Positions 51,099 to 59,886 of a stretch of 64,000 bases of DNA are shown here, piece after piece. Within the stretch, counting starts at the first letter, position 1; every line of letters begins with the position of its first letter. Source of the DNA: Mesorhizobium sp. AR02. Its GTDB lineage: Bacteria; Pseudomonadota; Alphaproteobacteria; Rhizobiales; Rhizobiaceae. The notes beneath the pieces are model-generated. The model did not search any database, was not told where the DNA came from, and saw nothing but the letters and a program-made list of their open reading frames with translations. Position numbers and translations under genes: made by a program. Location: the NCBI RefSeq assembly GCF_024746835.1, contig NZ_CP080531.1:124001-188000 (forward strand). Reading direction: 5' to 3'.

Positions 51099-51890
51099 TC
51101 AGTTGGTCAGGCCGATCTCGCGCATCTTGACGTAGACGATCTCGTCGGGCTCGCCGGTCTGCGGCAGCCCGAACAGCGACTGGAATTCCTTGATCGCCGC
51201 CTTGGTGCGGGCGCCGACGACACCATCCAGCTGCATATCGTCGTTGCCGAACGCCTTGAGCCCGGCTTGGATCTTGACGATGCGGGGGTCGGGTCCCTGG
51301 GTCGGGGTCTGGGCGGCATTCGTCTGCCCAGAGTTGGTCTGCAAGGACACCGGAACGGCGGCCGGCTGCACGTCGGGACGAGGCTGCGGTTTGGGCACGG
51401 CAGCGGTCTTCGGCGTTGCGCCAAGCTGATCCAGCAGCAGCGCATCGATCTCGCCGGAAGCGTTGAGCCCAACCTTCTGCTGATAGGCCTGTATGGCCTT
51501 GCGTGTGTTGGGGCCGGAAATGCCGTCGACCGTGCCGGGATAGAAGTCGAGGTCCTTCAATATGCCTTGCACCTGCTCGACCACCGGATCGCCCTTCATC
51601 GGGGCGGGCGCCGCATTGGGCCGCACGATGTTGATCGTCGTCTCCGGCTCGTCCGCGGCAGAGTGCGCCAAACCCTGGAAATTGCGGGTGGCGAAGAACG
51701 CCCCGGCATGCGGGAAGGGCTGATACCACAGTGCATTCGCCGAGACATAGAACAGCGTCACCAAAAATGCCGTCGATCCACCCACCAGCACGGGATTGCG
51801 CGAAATCATCCCGCCGACGGCGATGGCGCCGTCCTGGAAGGCATTGCTGCGGCGTTTGACCGCCTTAGGCTGTTTTGCGGAGCGAGCCAT
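51099..51890 (-). CDS. Membrane-anchored protein with two peptidoglycan-binding domains
   Basis: 263 residues. A short basic cytoplasmic tail (AKQPKAVKRRSN), a membrane helix at about 32-50 (NPVLVGGSTAFLVTLFYVSA), then periplasmic PG_binding_1 domains at ~100-155 (VVEQVQGILKDLDFYPGTVDGISGPNTRKAIQAYQQKVGL) and ~202-258 (IVKIQAGLKAFGNDDMQLDGVVGARTKAAIKEFQSLFGL), joined by a Pro/Gln-rich linker. It would tether the inner membrane to the cell wall. Its start overlaps the upstream histidine kinase stop by 26 bases, implying coupled translation. Confidence 0.9.
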   Translation of the reverse strand: MARSAKQPKAVKRRSNAFQDGAIAVGGMISRNPVLVGGSTAFLVTLFYVSANALWYQPFPHAGAFFATRNFQGLAHSAADEPETTINIVRPNAAPAPMKGDPVVEQVQGILKDLDFYPGTVDGISGPNTRKAIQAYQQKVGLNASGEIDALLLDQLGATPKTAAVPKPQPRPDVQPAAVPVSLQTNSGQTNAAQTPTQGPDPRIVKIQAGLKAFGNDDMQLDGVVGARTKAAIKEFQSLFGLPQTGEPDEIVYVKMREIGLTN

Positions 51891-53688
51891 TTCTGTCCCC
51901 TTTCGCCCTCGTCACCGGCATCGTCAGCACCCCTGCCTGGTTCGCCGGGCGCCCCTTCGGCCCGTTGACCGGCAGGCTGATGGTCACCGTGGTGCCCTCG
52001 CCCGGCATGCTTTCGATCGACATGGTGCCTTCGTGCAGCGCCACCAGCCCCTTCACCAGTGACAGGCCAAGGCCGGTCCCCTCGAAACGGCGCGTATAGT
52101 CGTTCTGGATCTGCATGAAGGGCTTGCCGAGATTGGCGAAATCCTCCTCGGCAATGCCGATGCCGGTGTCCCTGACCCAGAAATGCAGACGCGAACCGAT
52201 CCGCTTGGCGCCGACGACGACGTCGCCGCCGTCGGGCGTGAACTTGATCGCATTGGAGACCAGATTGATCAGGATCTGCTGCACGGCGCGGCGATCGGCA
52301 TTGATGTCGCCGGCGTCGGGAGCGATCTGCGTCTGCAGGTCGATATTCTTGGCCTGCGCCTGCAGCCGCATCATCGACTGGCACATTTCGACGGCTTCCA
52401 TGAACCGGAACGGCTCCGGTTCCGCCGTGTAGGCGCCCGATTCGATCCGCGACACGTCGAGTATGGATGTCACGACGGCCAGCAGATGCTGCCCCGAATC
52501 CCGCACCAGGCCGACATATTCCTTCTGGCGCGGATCCTTGAAGACGCCGAACATCTCATGCAGCAGCATGTCCGAGAAGCCGATGATGGCGTTCAACGGC
52601 GTGCGCAGTTCATGGCTCACCACCGCCAGGAACCGCCCCTTGGCCACTTCCGCGGCTGCTGCCGTCTCATTGGCCTGCGCGAGCTCCTCACGCAGCCGGG
52701 CCGTCTCGTCATTCTCGCGCAGGATGAGCGTGAAGACGTCGCCCTGTTCCTCGCCACGCAGCAGTTCGAGCAGGAACGGCCGATAATTGTCAGCCATCAA
52801 GCGACTGTCATTTTGGCGATTGTCACTCTGGCCATTGCCGTTCTGGGGCAGCCTGATGCGCAATTCGAGGCGGCGCGAGGCAGCACCATCGCGCAGGTCG
52901 GCCAGGGCGCTGAGATAGGAGACACGGTCCGACAGGTGGACGCGGTCGAAGAGGCCGGTTCCGGAAAGCAGTTCCGGCGGCAATTTCAAAAGCGTGCGCG
53001 CCTTGGCCGAGGCATCGAGCACCTCGCCGTGACGGGCGACCCGCAGGACCACCGCATCGAGGATGTCTTCCAGCCGATCGCCGCTATCCAGCGTATCAGC
53101 CGCACCGGCGCTATCGCGAAACGCCGATAGGCGCGGGATCAGCGTCAGTGCCCAGGCCAGCGGCACCAGCCAATGCCAGGCGGCGATCTGCGCGCCCGCG
53201 AAAGGCAAGAAAGCCGCAGCCAGAGGCTGAAGGGCAATGGCGGCAACGGCCGAGATCGCTCCCCACAGCGCTGCACGCCGCGAGGCGCCGATCCACCAGG
53301 CTTCGAACGGCAACGCCACGGCAAGCATGGCGACAGGAGAGCTCAACCCACCGGCGGCGGCGATGAGACCGCCAAGGGCAACAGCCGCCATCGCCAGGGC
53401 GATCGGTGCCGCCGTGGCCATCTTGCCGGTCGCCGCCACCAGCAGGGCGATAAACCAGCACAGACCGAAGGCCGCGAAGATGGCCGCCATGGTGACCGCT
53501 GCACCCATGCCTGACGTAACCAGGGTGACCGCGGCGCCAGCGGCAAAGAATGGCGCCGCCAGCATGACGCCGATGAAGCGGCGCTGGCGCTCGCGGCCGC
53601 TCTGCCCAAGAATCGAGGGATGGACCATACGTTCGCAACCGGCGGCAATCGCGCCAGGCAATTCAGCGTATCTGGCCTTGATCGGCAT
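51865..53688 (-). CDS. Multi-pass sensor histidine kinase (PdhS/PleC-like core)
   Basis: 607 residues. About six hydrophobic helices (residues ~35-200) form the sensor, followed by a PAS-like segment (LEDILDAVVLRVARHGEVLDASAKART) and a short coiled linker (ETARLREELAQANETAAAAEV). The phospho-His is in SHELRTPLNAIIGFSDML; ATPase boxes LVSNAIKF, VRDTGIGI and GTGLGLSLVKG. Core resembles DivJ/PleC/PdhS kinases. Start 53688 preferred; ATG 53763 would add 25 residues. It overlaps the peptidoglycan-binding gene downstream, and no response regulator is adjacent. Confidence 0.9.
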   Translation of the reverse strand: MPIKARYAELPGAIAAGCERMVHPSILGQSGRERQRRFIGVMLAAPFFAAGAAVTLVTSGMGAAVTMAAIFAAFGLCWFIALLVAATGKMATAAPIALAMAAVALGGLIAAAGGLSSPVAMLAVALPFEAWWIGASRRAALWGAISAVAAIALQPLAAAFLPFAGAQIAAWHWLVPLAWALTLIPRLSAFRDSAGAADTLDSGDRLEDILDAVVLRVARHGEVLDASAKARTLLKLPPELLSGTGLFDRVHLSDRVSYLSALADLRDGAASRRLELRIRLPQNGNGQSDNRQNDSRLMADNYRPFLLELLRGEEQGDVFTLILRENDETARLREELAQANETAAAAEVAKGRFLAVVSHELRTPLNAIIGFSDMLLHEMFGVFKDPRQKEYVGLVRDSGQHLLAVVTSILDVSRIESGAYTAEPEPFRFMEAVEMCQSMMRLQAQAKNIDLQTQIAPDAGDINADRRAVQQILINLVSNAIKFTPDGGDVVVGAKRIGSRLHFWVRDTGIGIAEEDFANLGKPFMQIQNDYTRRFEGTGLGLSLVKGLVALHEGTMSIESMPGEGTTVTISLPVNGPKGRPANQAGVLTMPVTRAKGDRNGSLRKTA

Positions 53689-53763
53689 CAACTCAACGCA
53701 CTCGCACTCGTCGTGAACAGCTCTGCTTTTGCAGATTGTTTTGATTGGCTCTGAAACTCTCAT

Positions 53764-54161
53764 TCAGCGTTTAAGGAATGGATAAGGCAGGGCCGACCAA
53801 AGCCCGGCCTGTGGCAAATATCGGGATGCTTGCTGCCAAAAACCGGGGCAAATGCCGCCATAGTAAATGGAGGGTTATCTCCGAACGCCTGCCGTCGGCG
53901 GACCATGGGCAGGGAGAGAACCGCCGGAATTCCAGAAAAATCCTGTAGAAACAATCGGATAGATGGTTATCAAGAGGTAACGAAAATCGTCCCGATATGA
54001 AACAAATCCATGGCAAAACGCTTCGTTTCGAATTTGCCTAAAATTTGAGGAAAATTCTCGGCGAAGCTGCAAGCCGTCCTTCGTGCCTGTGTGCCAACAT
54101 CCTGCCCATAAAAGAGGTCATGCCATATGATGCATGATCCGGTCACGACGAGAGGCAAGGC
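53764..54161. other. 398-base intergenic region, divergent promoters
   Basis: Between the histidine kinase (minus) and the DUF5330-like gene (plus). No gene, tRNA or strong hairpin is visible. The stretch 53935-54070 is AT-rich and has several short open frames without ribosome-binding sites; a small RNA cannot be excluded. Confidence 0.45.
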
Positions 54162-54512
54162 ATGTTCTTCCTGATAAGAATGGCTTTCTGGTTTTCACTG
54201 GTGCTGCTGGCGCTGCCGCTGAGCGTCGGTTCCGACGAGCCGGGGCAGGAAAGCGTCGGGCCGATCCAGGCCCTGTTCGCGGCACGCGACGCGGTGGGCG
54301 ACATTGCCGGCATTTGCGAGCGCAAGCCCGATGTCTGTGAAACCGGCAAGTCGGCGATGCACACCATCACCGCACGCGCCAAGGAGACCGCCAAGATCGC
54401 GGCCGCCATGCTGGACGACAAGTCCACCGGTCCCGACACCTCGACAATGACCGGCAGCGTGCCGGAAGAGATGGTCCTGCCCGAGACCGTCAACCTGCCG
54501 GTAAAGAATTAA
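54162..54512 (+). CDS. Small exported DUF5330-like protein
   Basis: 116 residues. Hydrophobic N-terminus MFFLIRMAFWFSLVLLALPL is a signal or anchor. The mature part (VGPIQALFAARDAVGDIAGICERKPDVCETGKSAMHTITARAKETAKIAAAM) has two Cys spaced CERKPDVC, as in DUF5330 of rhizobia. It is helical and ends in an acidic tail. Function unknown. Start ATG 54162 preceded by GAGAGG. Confidence 0.8.
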   Translation: MFFLIRMAFWFSLVLLALPLSVGSDEPGQESVGPIQALFAARDAVGDIAGICERKPDVCETGKSAMHTITARAKETAKIAAAMLDDKSTGPDTSTMTGSVPEEMVLPETVNLPVKN

Positions 54513-54613
54513 GCCGTCTCGACGGCGCACCGCGGGCCGTCTGCCCTCTCGACGCCCGCGGTGTCCTTGTTTTTTTCGTGACGCGGCACTGCTGCGTGAC
54601 TATATCCGGGGTG

Positions 54614-55042
54614 ATGACGACCACGATCCAGACGATCCGCGACGACTTCTCGTTCCTTGACGAATGGGAGGACCGCTATCGCTACGTCATCGAGCTCGGC
54701 GAAGCGCTGCCGCCGTTTCCCGACGAGGAGCGCAATGCAGTCAACAAGGTGCCAGGTTGCGTCAGCCAGGTCTGGCTGACCACCGAACGGGGACCGGGCA
54801 GCGATCCAGTCATCACCTTCACCGGCGATTCGGACGCCCATATCGTGCGCGGGCTGGTCGCGATCATGCTGGCGTTGTTTTCCGGAAGAACCGCCAGCGA
54901 AATCCAGAAAACCGATGCGGAAGCGACGCTGAAGGGACTCGGCCTGGACGAGCACCTGTCGCCGCAGCGCGCCAATGGTCTTCGCTCGATGGTCAAGCGC
55001 ATCAAGCGCGATGCCGAAATGGCACTCAAGCAGACCGCTTGA
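54614..55042 (+). CDS. sufE: SufE-family cysteine desulfurase sulfur acceptor
   Basis: 142 residues. SufE accepts persulfide sulfur from SufS for iron-sulfur cluster assembly. The reactive Cys is in VPGCVSQVWLTTE (near residue 49). Flanks RDDFSFLDEWEDRYRYVIELGEALPPFPDEERNAVNKVPGC and the C-terminal SPQRANGLRSMVKRIKRDAE are typical. No suf operon genes are nearby. Start 54614 is in-frame ATG; an upstream frame extends 12 codons but lacks a site. A hairpin (55085-55106) follows. Confidence 0.95.
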   Translation: MTTTIQTIRDDFSFLDEWEDRYRYVIELGEALPPFPDEERNAVNKVPGCVSQVWLTTERGPGSDPVITFTGDSDAHIVRGLVAIMLALFSGRTASEIQKTDAEATLKGLGLDEHLSPQRANGLRSMVKRIKRDAEMALKQTA

Positions 55043-55084
55043 CGCCCCTCCGGTCGGCACGACCCTTTGGCGTCCCCAAAATCA

Positions 55085-55106
55085 AACGGCGCCCGAAGGC
55101 GCCGTT
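55085..55106. terminator. Hairpin between convergent sufE and mucR
   Basis: AACGGCGCC (55085-55093) pairs with GGCGCCGTT (55098-55106) around a CGAA tetraloop. It lies between the sufE stop (plus) and the mucR stop (minus) and can serve both; no long T-run. Confidence 0.65.
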
Positions 55107-55135
55107 GATGTCGGTTCGAGCTGACAAAGCAGCGA

Positions 55136-55561
55136 TTACCGAGCCTTGCGCTTGCGGCCAAGACCCATCTTCTTGGCGAGCTGCGAGCGGGCTGCCGCAT
55201 AGTTCGGAGCAACCATCGGATAGCTCGGGTCGAGATTCCACTTTTCGCGATACTGGTCCGGCGTCAGATCATAGTGGGTCATCAGGTGACGCTTGAGCGA
55301 CTTGAACTTCTTGCCGTCTTCAAGACAGACAATGTAGTCGTCATGAACCGAACGCTTCGGGTTGACAGCCGGCTTCTGCTTGTCGGCAGGGGGCTGTTCG
55401 GCGGTTCCGCCCACACGCCCGAGAGCGGCGTGGACATCGGATATGAGGTTCGGCAGTTCGCCGACCGGCACGGGATTGTTGCTGACATAGGCGGCCACCA
55501 CATCGGCGGTCAGCTCGATCAGCGCATCATTGTTTCTGGAAGGTGTTTCGACAATATCCAT
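55136..55561 (-). CDS. mucR: MucR/Ros-family transcriptional regulator, CxxD zinc-finger variant
   Basis: 141 residues. The N-terminal helical region (residues ~10-50: [37 protein letters not shown]) mediates oligomerisation. The C-terminal domain [58 protein letters not shown] is the Ros zinc-finger fold. The expected CxxC reads CLED (Cys, then Asp); the two His (RHLMTH) are intact. MucR controls exopolysaccharide, motility and symbiosis genes. Start 55561 is [14 protein letters not shown]. Autoregulation by the AT-rich upstream region is likely. Confidence 0.92.
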   Translation of the reverse strand: MDIVETPSRNNDALIELTADVVAAYVSNNPVPVGELPNLISDVHAALGRVGGTAEQPPADKQKPAVNPKRSVHDDYIVCLEDGKKFKSLKRHLMTHYDLTPDQYREKWNLDPSYPMVAPNYAAARSQLAKKMGLGRKRKAR

Positions 55562-56011
55562 GGTCTTCAGGCCCCAACAAGAGTTACGTCGGTATGCGCC
55601 CTTTTTTACAGGCAGGGCATTGCACGAAATTTGAGCAGGTAGAGTTCCTACGATTCGTGTCGCGGGCACATCAATGCGACCATAGAGCAAGTAAGTCAAT
55701 TCGCTCTTTGCATTATATTTAGGAATGTTGATCAACTATTCGGCAATCAGCTTCAATCTTTCGTGCATCATGTAATTTTTCGATATTTCGCTCGCCAAAC
55801 CGGCAAAGGCTGACGTTACGTCAGCTGATCGTTACATTCGCGATAACTCACAAAGCAGATTTCAATGCTCTGGTTTGCTTTGGCATCGAGCCGACAATCT
55901 TGGTTGTTCACATCTGTCCACAAAACCACAGGTTGCCGCTCATCTTTTCGCAGGCAACCAGGCGACATGCCCCGCCGGCTGGCCGGCTCAGAGTCAATCG
56001 CTGGTGGTCGA
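55562..56011. other. 450-base AT-rich region upstream of mucR
   Basis: No coding gene is supported. The stretch 55620-55870 is markedly more AT-rich than the genome around it, typical of sites bound by MucR (H-NS-like). Contains the 17-base palindrome at 55809-55825. Confidence 0.5.
55809..55825. promoter_or_regulatory. 17-base perfect palindrome
   Basis: GCTGACGTTACGTCAGC: 8-base arms around a single T. About 250 bases upstream of the mucR start and 190 bases downstream of the SH3 pseudogene end. The length and symmetry suggest a dimeric regulator site. Confidence 0.4.
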
Positions 56012-56382
56012 TCAATACGGGGTGATGTACTTGCCATAGGCCCAGCCGGTGACGAAGGCGTCGTTCTTGGCCGGGTCATGCCAGATCTCGCTCCAGCGAT
56101 AGCGGACCGTCTGCCGTTGCTTCCATGCCGGTTGATTGGAGATATCGAGCAGGTTTATGCCGCCAGTGCATCGTCCGGTCATCTGCAAGACGGTCCCGTT
56201 CGGGTATGCGGCCTGCTTCTGGGATGTGCCGGACGGATACTTACGCACATTGAGCGTGTCGCCGAACGGCACATTGGCCACTTGCCAAGCCGCGAATACG
56301 GTCGCATGAGACTGGCCGCAAAGACCAGAGTTAGCGAAGCAACGGCGAAAGTCGCAGCAATCCAAGATCGAATAGTCATCAT
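56012..56382 (-). pseudogene. Frameshifted secreted SH3-type protein
   Basis: The N-terminal part reads in one frame from ATG 56382: MMTIRSWIAATFAVASLTLV plus FAAS, a signal peptide with GGGAGG upstream. The mature part reads in another frame: ATVFAAWQVANVPFGDTLNV, RKYPSGTSQKQAAYPNGTVL, then a Cys and WSEIWHDPAKND ... VTGWAYGKYITPY, an SH3-like secreted domain. Translation in the first frame runs into unrelated sequence. A 1-base loss or 2-base gain at about 56300-56315 would join the two halves. Either a pseudogene or a sequencing error. Confidence 0.7.
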
Positions 56383-56495
56383 CTTTCCTCCCGGCCTATC
56401 TCCTGCAGCCGACATCACCTCCAGGCCGCGGCCCTTGAACCCACCCTCATCAGCGTATTCATTCGCCATTCAAGATATTTCCCAAGCGAGACGCA

Positions 56496-58619
56496 ATGAC
56501 CAAGACTTCCCGATTTCCCATCGTCAGCCCGCCGACACCCGAGAAGCGGCCGGTTTTCGACACGCATCACGGCATCACGCGAACCGACGAATATGCCTGG
56601 CTGCGGGCCGACAACTGGCAGGAGATGTTCCGGGACCCTTCCCTGCTCGATGCGGGCATCCGCGCCGAACTCGAAGCCGAGAATGCCTACCAGTCGAAGC
56701 TGATGGCCGACACATCAGACCTGCAAAAGCAGCTTTTCAAGGAGATGAAGGGCCGCATCAAGGAAGACGATTCTTCCGTTCCGATGAAGGACGGCCCCTA
56801 TGCCTACGGTTCTTCCTTCAAGCTCGGCGGCGAGCAGCCACGCTATTTCCGCACGCCACGCGACGGCGGAGATGAGCAGATCCTGCTCGACGGCGACGCC
56901 GAAGCCGAGGGCAAGGCCTATTTCCGGCTCGGCGGCGTCGATCATTCAGCCGATCATCGCAAGCTCTTATGGGCATTCGACGACAAGGGTTCCGAGTTCT
57001 ACACGCTGCGCGTGCGCGACCTTGCCGACGGCAAGGAGTTGGCGGACCAGATTCCCGCCACTGGCGGTTCGGGCGTGTGGGATGCGGGCAATGACGGGTT
57101 CTTCTATACCCGTCTCGACCCTAACCACCGGCCGTCGAAAGTGCTGTTCCACGCATTGGGACAAGACCCTGAAAACGACCGCCTGATCTATGAGGAAACC
57201 GATCCCGGCTTCTTCATGAATGTCGATGGTACCCGCAACAACCAATGGATCATGATCGGCATCAACGATCACGAGACCTCGGAATACCGCCTGCTGAGCG
57301 CCAGCGATCCGTTTGCCGAACCCAAGCTGGTTTCGGCGCGCGAGACCGGCCTTCAATACGAGCTGGAGGAAGGCGGCGACATCTTCTTCATCCTGACCAA
57401 TGCGGACGGCGCCAAGGACTTCAAGATCATGACGGCGCCGGCAAACGATCCAGTCCGCGCCAACTGGCAGGAACTGGTGCCGCATGAGCCGGGCCGGCTG
57501 ATCCTGTCGGTGATCGGCTTCAAGGACCACATGGTCCGGCTCGAGCGCAAGGAGGGCCTGCCGCGCATCGTCGTGCGTGACCGCGCCAGTGGCGAGGAGC
57601 ACCTTCTGTCTCTCGATGAGGAGGCTTTCTCGCTCGGCCTGTCGGGCTCCTATGAGTACGACACCGAGATCATGCGCTTTTCCTACTCGTCAATGACGAC
57701 GCCGGCGCAAGTGTTCGACTACAATGTGCGCACCCGCGAGCGGGTATTGCTCAAGACCCAGGAAGTGCCATCCGGCCATGATGCGGACCATTATGTCACC
57801 AGGCGGCTGATGGCGCCCGCCGCCGATGGCGAACTGGTGCCGATCTCGCTTTTGCACCATCGCGACACGCCGCTCGATGGATCAGCACCTTGCCTGCTCT
57901 ATGGCTACGGCTCCTACGGCATCACTGTGCCGGCGGCCTTCAACACCAACTGCCTGTCGCTCGTCGACCGCGGCTTCGTCTACGCCATCGCTCACGTCCG
58001 TGGCGGCAAGGACAAGGGCTACGGCTGGTACGATGACGGCAAGCGGTCGCACAAGATGAACACCTTCACCGATTTCATCGCCTGTGCGCGCCACCTTGTC
58101 GCCGAGCGCTACACCGCGCATGACCGCATGGTCGCGCAAGGCGGCTCGGCCGGCGGCATGCTGATGGGCGCCATCGCCAATATGGCGCCGGAGTGCTTTG
58201 GCGGCATCGTCGCAGAGGTTCCGTTCGTCGACGTCCTCACCACCATGCTCGACGCGACCTTGCCGCTGACGCCACCGGAATGGCCGGAATGGGGCAACCC
58301 GATCGCGTCGGCCGACGACTACCGGACGATCGCCGCCTACTCGCCCTACGACAATGTCGCGGCCCTCGACTATCCGCCGATCCTGGCGCTTGCCGGCCTC
58401 ACCGATCCGCGCGTCACCTATTGGGAGCCGGCCAAATGGGTGGCGCGGCTGCGCGACCGCAAGAGCGGCGACAATCCGGTGCTGTTCAAGATCAACATGG
58501 ACTCCGGCCACGCCGGCGCGTCCGGCCGGTTCTCAAGGCTTGAGGAGATCGCCTATACCTACTCCTTCGCGCTGAAGGTGACAGGAAAGGCGCAGCTTAC
58601 CGAGGAAACCCTCCGATGA
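56496..58619 (+). CDS. S9 family prolyl oligopeptidase / oligopeptidase B
   Basis: 707 residues. The N-terminal ~400 residues form the seven-bladed propeller (RPVFDTHHGITRTDEYAWLRADNWQEMFRDPS is the typical start). The catalytic alpha/beta hydrolase domain has Ser in GGSAGGMLMG (~550), Asp in GLTDPRVTYWEP (~638) and His in DSGHAGASGR (~675). The S9A oligopeptidase B group cleaves after Arg/Lys in peptides up to about 30 residues; PtrB-like placement rests on overall similarity. Cytoplasmic, no signal. It overlaps the LysE gene by 4 bases (ATGA). Confidence 0.93.
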   Translation: MTKTSRFPIVSPPTPEKRPVFDTHHGITRTDEYAWLRADNWQEMFRDPSLLDAGIRAELEAENAYQSKLMADTSDLQKQLFKEMKGRIKEDDSSVPMKDGPYAYGSSFKLGGEQPRYFRTPRDGGDEQILLDGDAEAEGKAYFRLGGVDHSADHRKLLWAFDDKGSEFYTLRVRDLADGKELADQIPATGGSGVWDAGNDGFFYTRLDPNHRPSKVLFHALGQDPENDRLIYEETDPGFFMNVDGTRNNQWIMIGINDHETSEYRLLSASDPFAEPKLVSARETGLQYELEEGGDIFFILTNADGAKDFKIMTAPANDPVRANWQELVPHEPGRLILSVIGFKDHMVRLERKEGLPRIVVRDRASGEEHLLSLDEEAFSLGLSGSYEYDTEIMRFSYSSMTTPAQVFDYNVRTRERVLLKTQEVPSGHDADHYVTRRLMAPAADGELVPISLLHHRDTPLDGSAPCLLYGYGSYGITVPAAFNTNCLSLVDRGFVYAIAHVRGGKDKGYGWYDDGKRSHKMNTFTDFIACARHLVAERYTAHDRMVAQGGSAGGMLMGAIANMAPECFGGIVAEVPFVDVLTTMLDATLPLTPPEWPEWGNPIASADDYRTIAAYSPYDNVAALDYPPILALAGLTDPRVTYWEPAKWVARLRDRKSGDNPVLFKINMDSGHAGASGRFSRLEEIAYTYSFALKVTGKAQLTEETLR

Positions 58620-59242
58620 TCGATCTGTCCACGTTGATTGCCTACATCGCCGTCGTGCTCGGCTTTGTCTTTATTCCGGGTCCGGCCACGCTGTTGACGA
58701 TCGCCCGGGCAACGAGTTCGGGAACGAAGGTCGGAATCGCGACCGGTGCCGGGATCGCGGCCGGCGACATGTTTCACACTGTCATGGCGATGGTCGGCAT
58801 CTCGGCGATCATCGCCACGTCGGCGACGCTGTTCAGCATCGTAAAATACATCGGTGCGGCCTACCTCGTTTATCTCGGCATTCGCGCGATCATCGAGAAA
58901 ACGCCGGCCGACCCGACTGCCGGCGCGCTCTCGATCCCTGCCGGCAAGGCGTTTCGACAGGCTGTCCTCACCGAAGTGCTCAACCCCAAGACCGCGCTTT
59001 TCTTCCTGGCATTCCTGCCTCAGTTCGTGCGGCCCGAAAACGGAGCGGCGGTGCTTCAACTGGCCGTATTGGGAATTGTCTTCGTCGCGCTGGGCCTTTT
59101 CAGCACGGTCATCTTTGCAGTGAGCGCCGGTCGGCTTGGCAGTTTCCTGCGCCGAAATCCGACGGTGCTGAAATGGCAGGGCAAGGTTGTCGGCGGCATC
59201 TACTGCGCCCTGGGCGTCCGTCTGGCCCTGCAGCAACGCTGA
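58616..59242 (+). CDS. LysE/RhtB-family amino-acid exporter
   Basis: 208 residues with about six membrane helices. N-terminal YIAVVLGFVFIPGPATLLTIARATSSGTKVGIATGAGIAAGDMFHT is the LysE signature; KYIGAAYLVYLGIRAI and FRQAVLTEVLNPKTALFFLAFLPQFV follow, both conserved. Exports amino acids or related compounds. Its ATG overlaps the S9 peptidase stop (ATGA), suggesting joint expression: peptide breakdown coupled to export of excess residues. Confidence 0.93.
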   Translation: MIDLSTLIAYIAVVLGFVFIPGPATLLTIARATSSGTKVGIATGAGIAAGDMFHTVMAMVGISAIIATSATLFSIVKYIGAAYLVYLGIRAIIEKTPADPTAGALSIPAGKAFRQAVLTEVLNPKTALFFLAFLPQFVRPENGAAVLQLAVLGIVFVALGLFSTVIFAVSAGRLGSFLRRNPTVLKWQGKVVGGIYCALGVRLALQQR

Positions 59243-59394
59243 CAGCGACCAGCGCGCGTCATCCGGCAGGCATGATGATCATGACTTTTTGAATTCCGCA
59301 TTGCTTATTTCCACTCGCAATTGCGACGCCCGCGCGCTACCCAAAGCACGATTTTCTTGGGGTAACGAAGCCCACGCTCGCACAAGGGTCCATT

Positions 59395-59784
59395 ATGCTG
59401 CTCGTCGACGTCTATCTCGACAAATCGCCCATCCAGGGCATCGGTGTCTTTGCCAAGAACCACATTGCCAAGGGCACGCTGGTCTGGAAGCTCGACCCCC
59501 GCTTCGACCGGATCATCGATGTCGAGACCTATGAAGGCGAGACCGGGCCGGTGAAGAACTATCTCGACCGCTATTCCTACCCCGACCGGCGCGACCCGGC
59601 CTATATCGTCTTCGAAGCCGACGACGCCCGCTACATGAACCATGACGACGAGCCGAATTGCGATGTCTCGTCGCCCGAGGAAACCTACGCCTTGCGCGAC
59701 ATCGCACCGGGCGAAGAGATGACCTGCAACTACAATCATTTCTTCGAGACGGGCTTCGATTTCCTCGGCGATCGCCACCTGTAA
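59395..59784 (+). CDS. Minimal SET-domain protein
   Basis: 129 residues, soluble. SET-domain motifs: VYLDKSPIQGIGVFAKNHIAKGTLVW (start of the fold), the cofactor site in RYMNHDDEPNCDV (NH motif) and GEEMTCNYNHFF (ELTxxY-type). The length is barely the SET core, without pre-SET or post-SET Cys. In eukaryotes SET domains methylate lysine; bacterial ones have few known substrates. No obvious partner; the next gene is an AraC regulator on the same strand. Confidence 0.85.
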   Translation: MLLVDVYLDKSPIQGIGVFAKNHIAKGTLVWKLDPRFDRIIDVETYEGETGPVKNYLDRYSYPDRRDPAYIVFEADDARYMNHDDEPNCDVSSPEETYALRDIAPGEEMTCNYNHFFETGFDFLGDRHL

Positions 59785-59886
59785 TCTGAAGACGGCAGCT
59801 GATCCGGAAAGCGGGGTCTCAAGACTTCGATTGCCCGGCCATTGTTTCGGCTGCTAACCTAAGGTTCGATAAATTCGAGCCCCAGA

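Noticed and set aside
53760..54158. Several overlapping minus-strand small frames in the intergenic region
   Set aside because: None has a ribosome-binding site, and they contradict each other; probably AT-rich promoter DNA.
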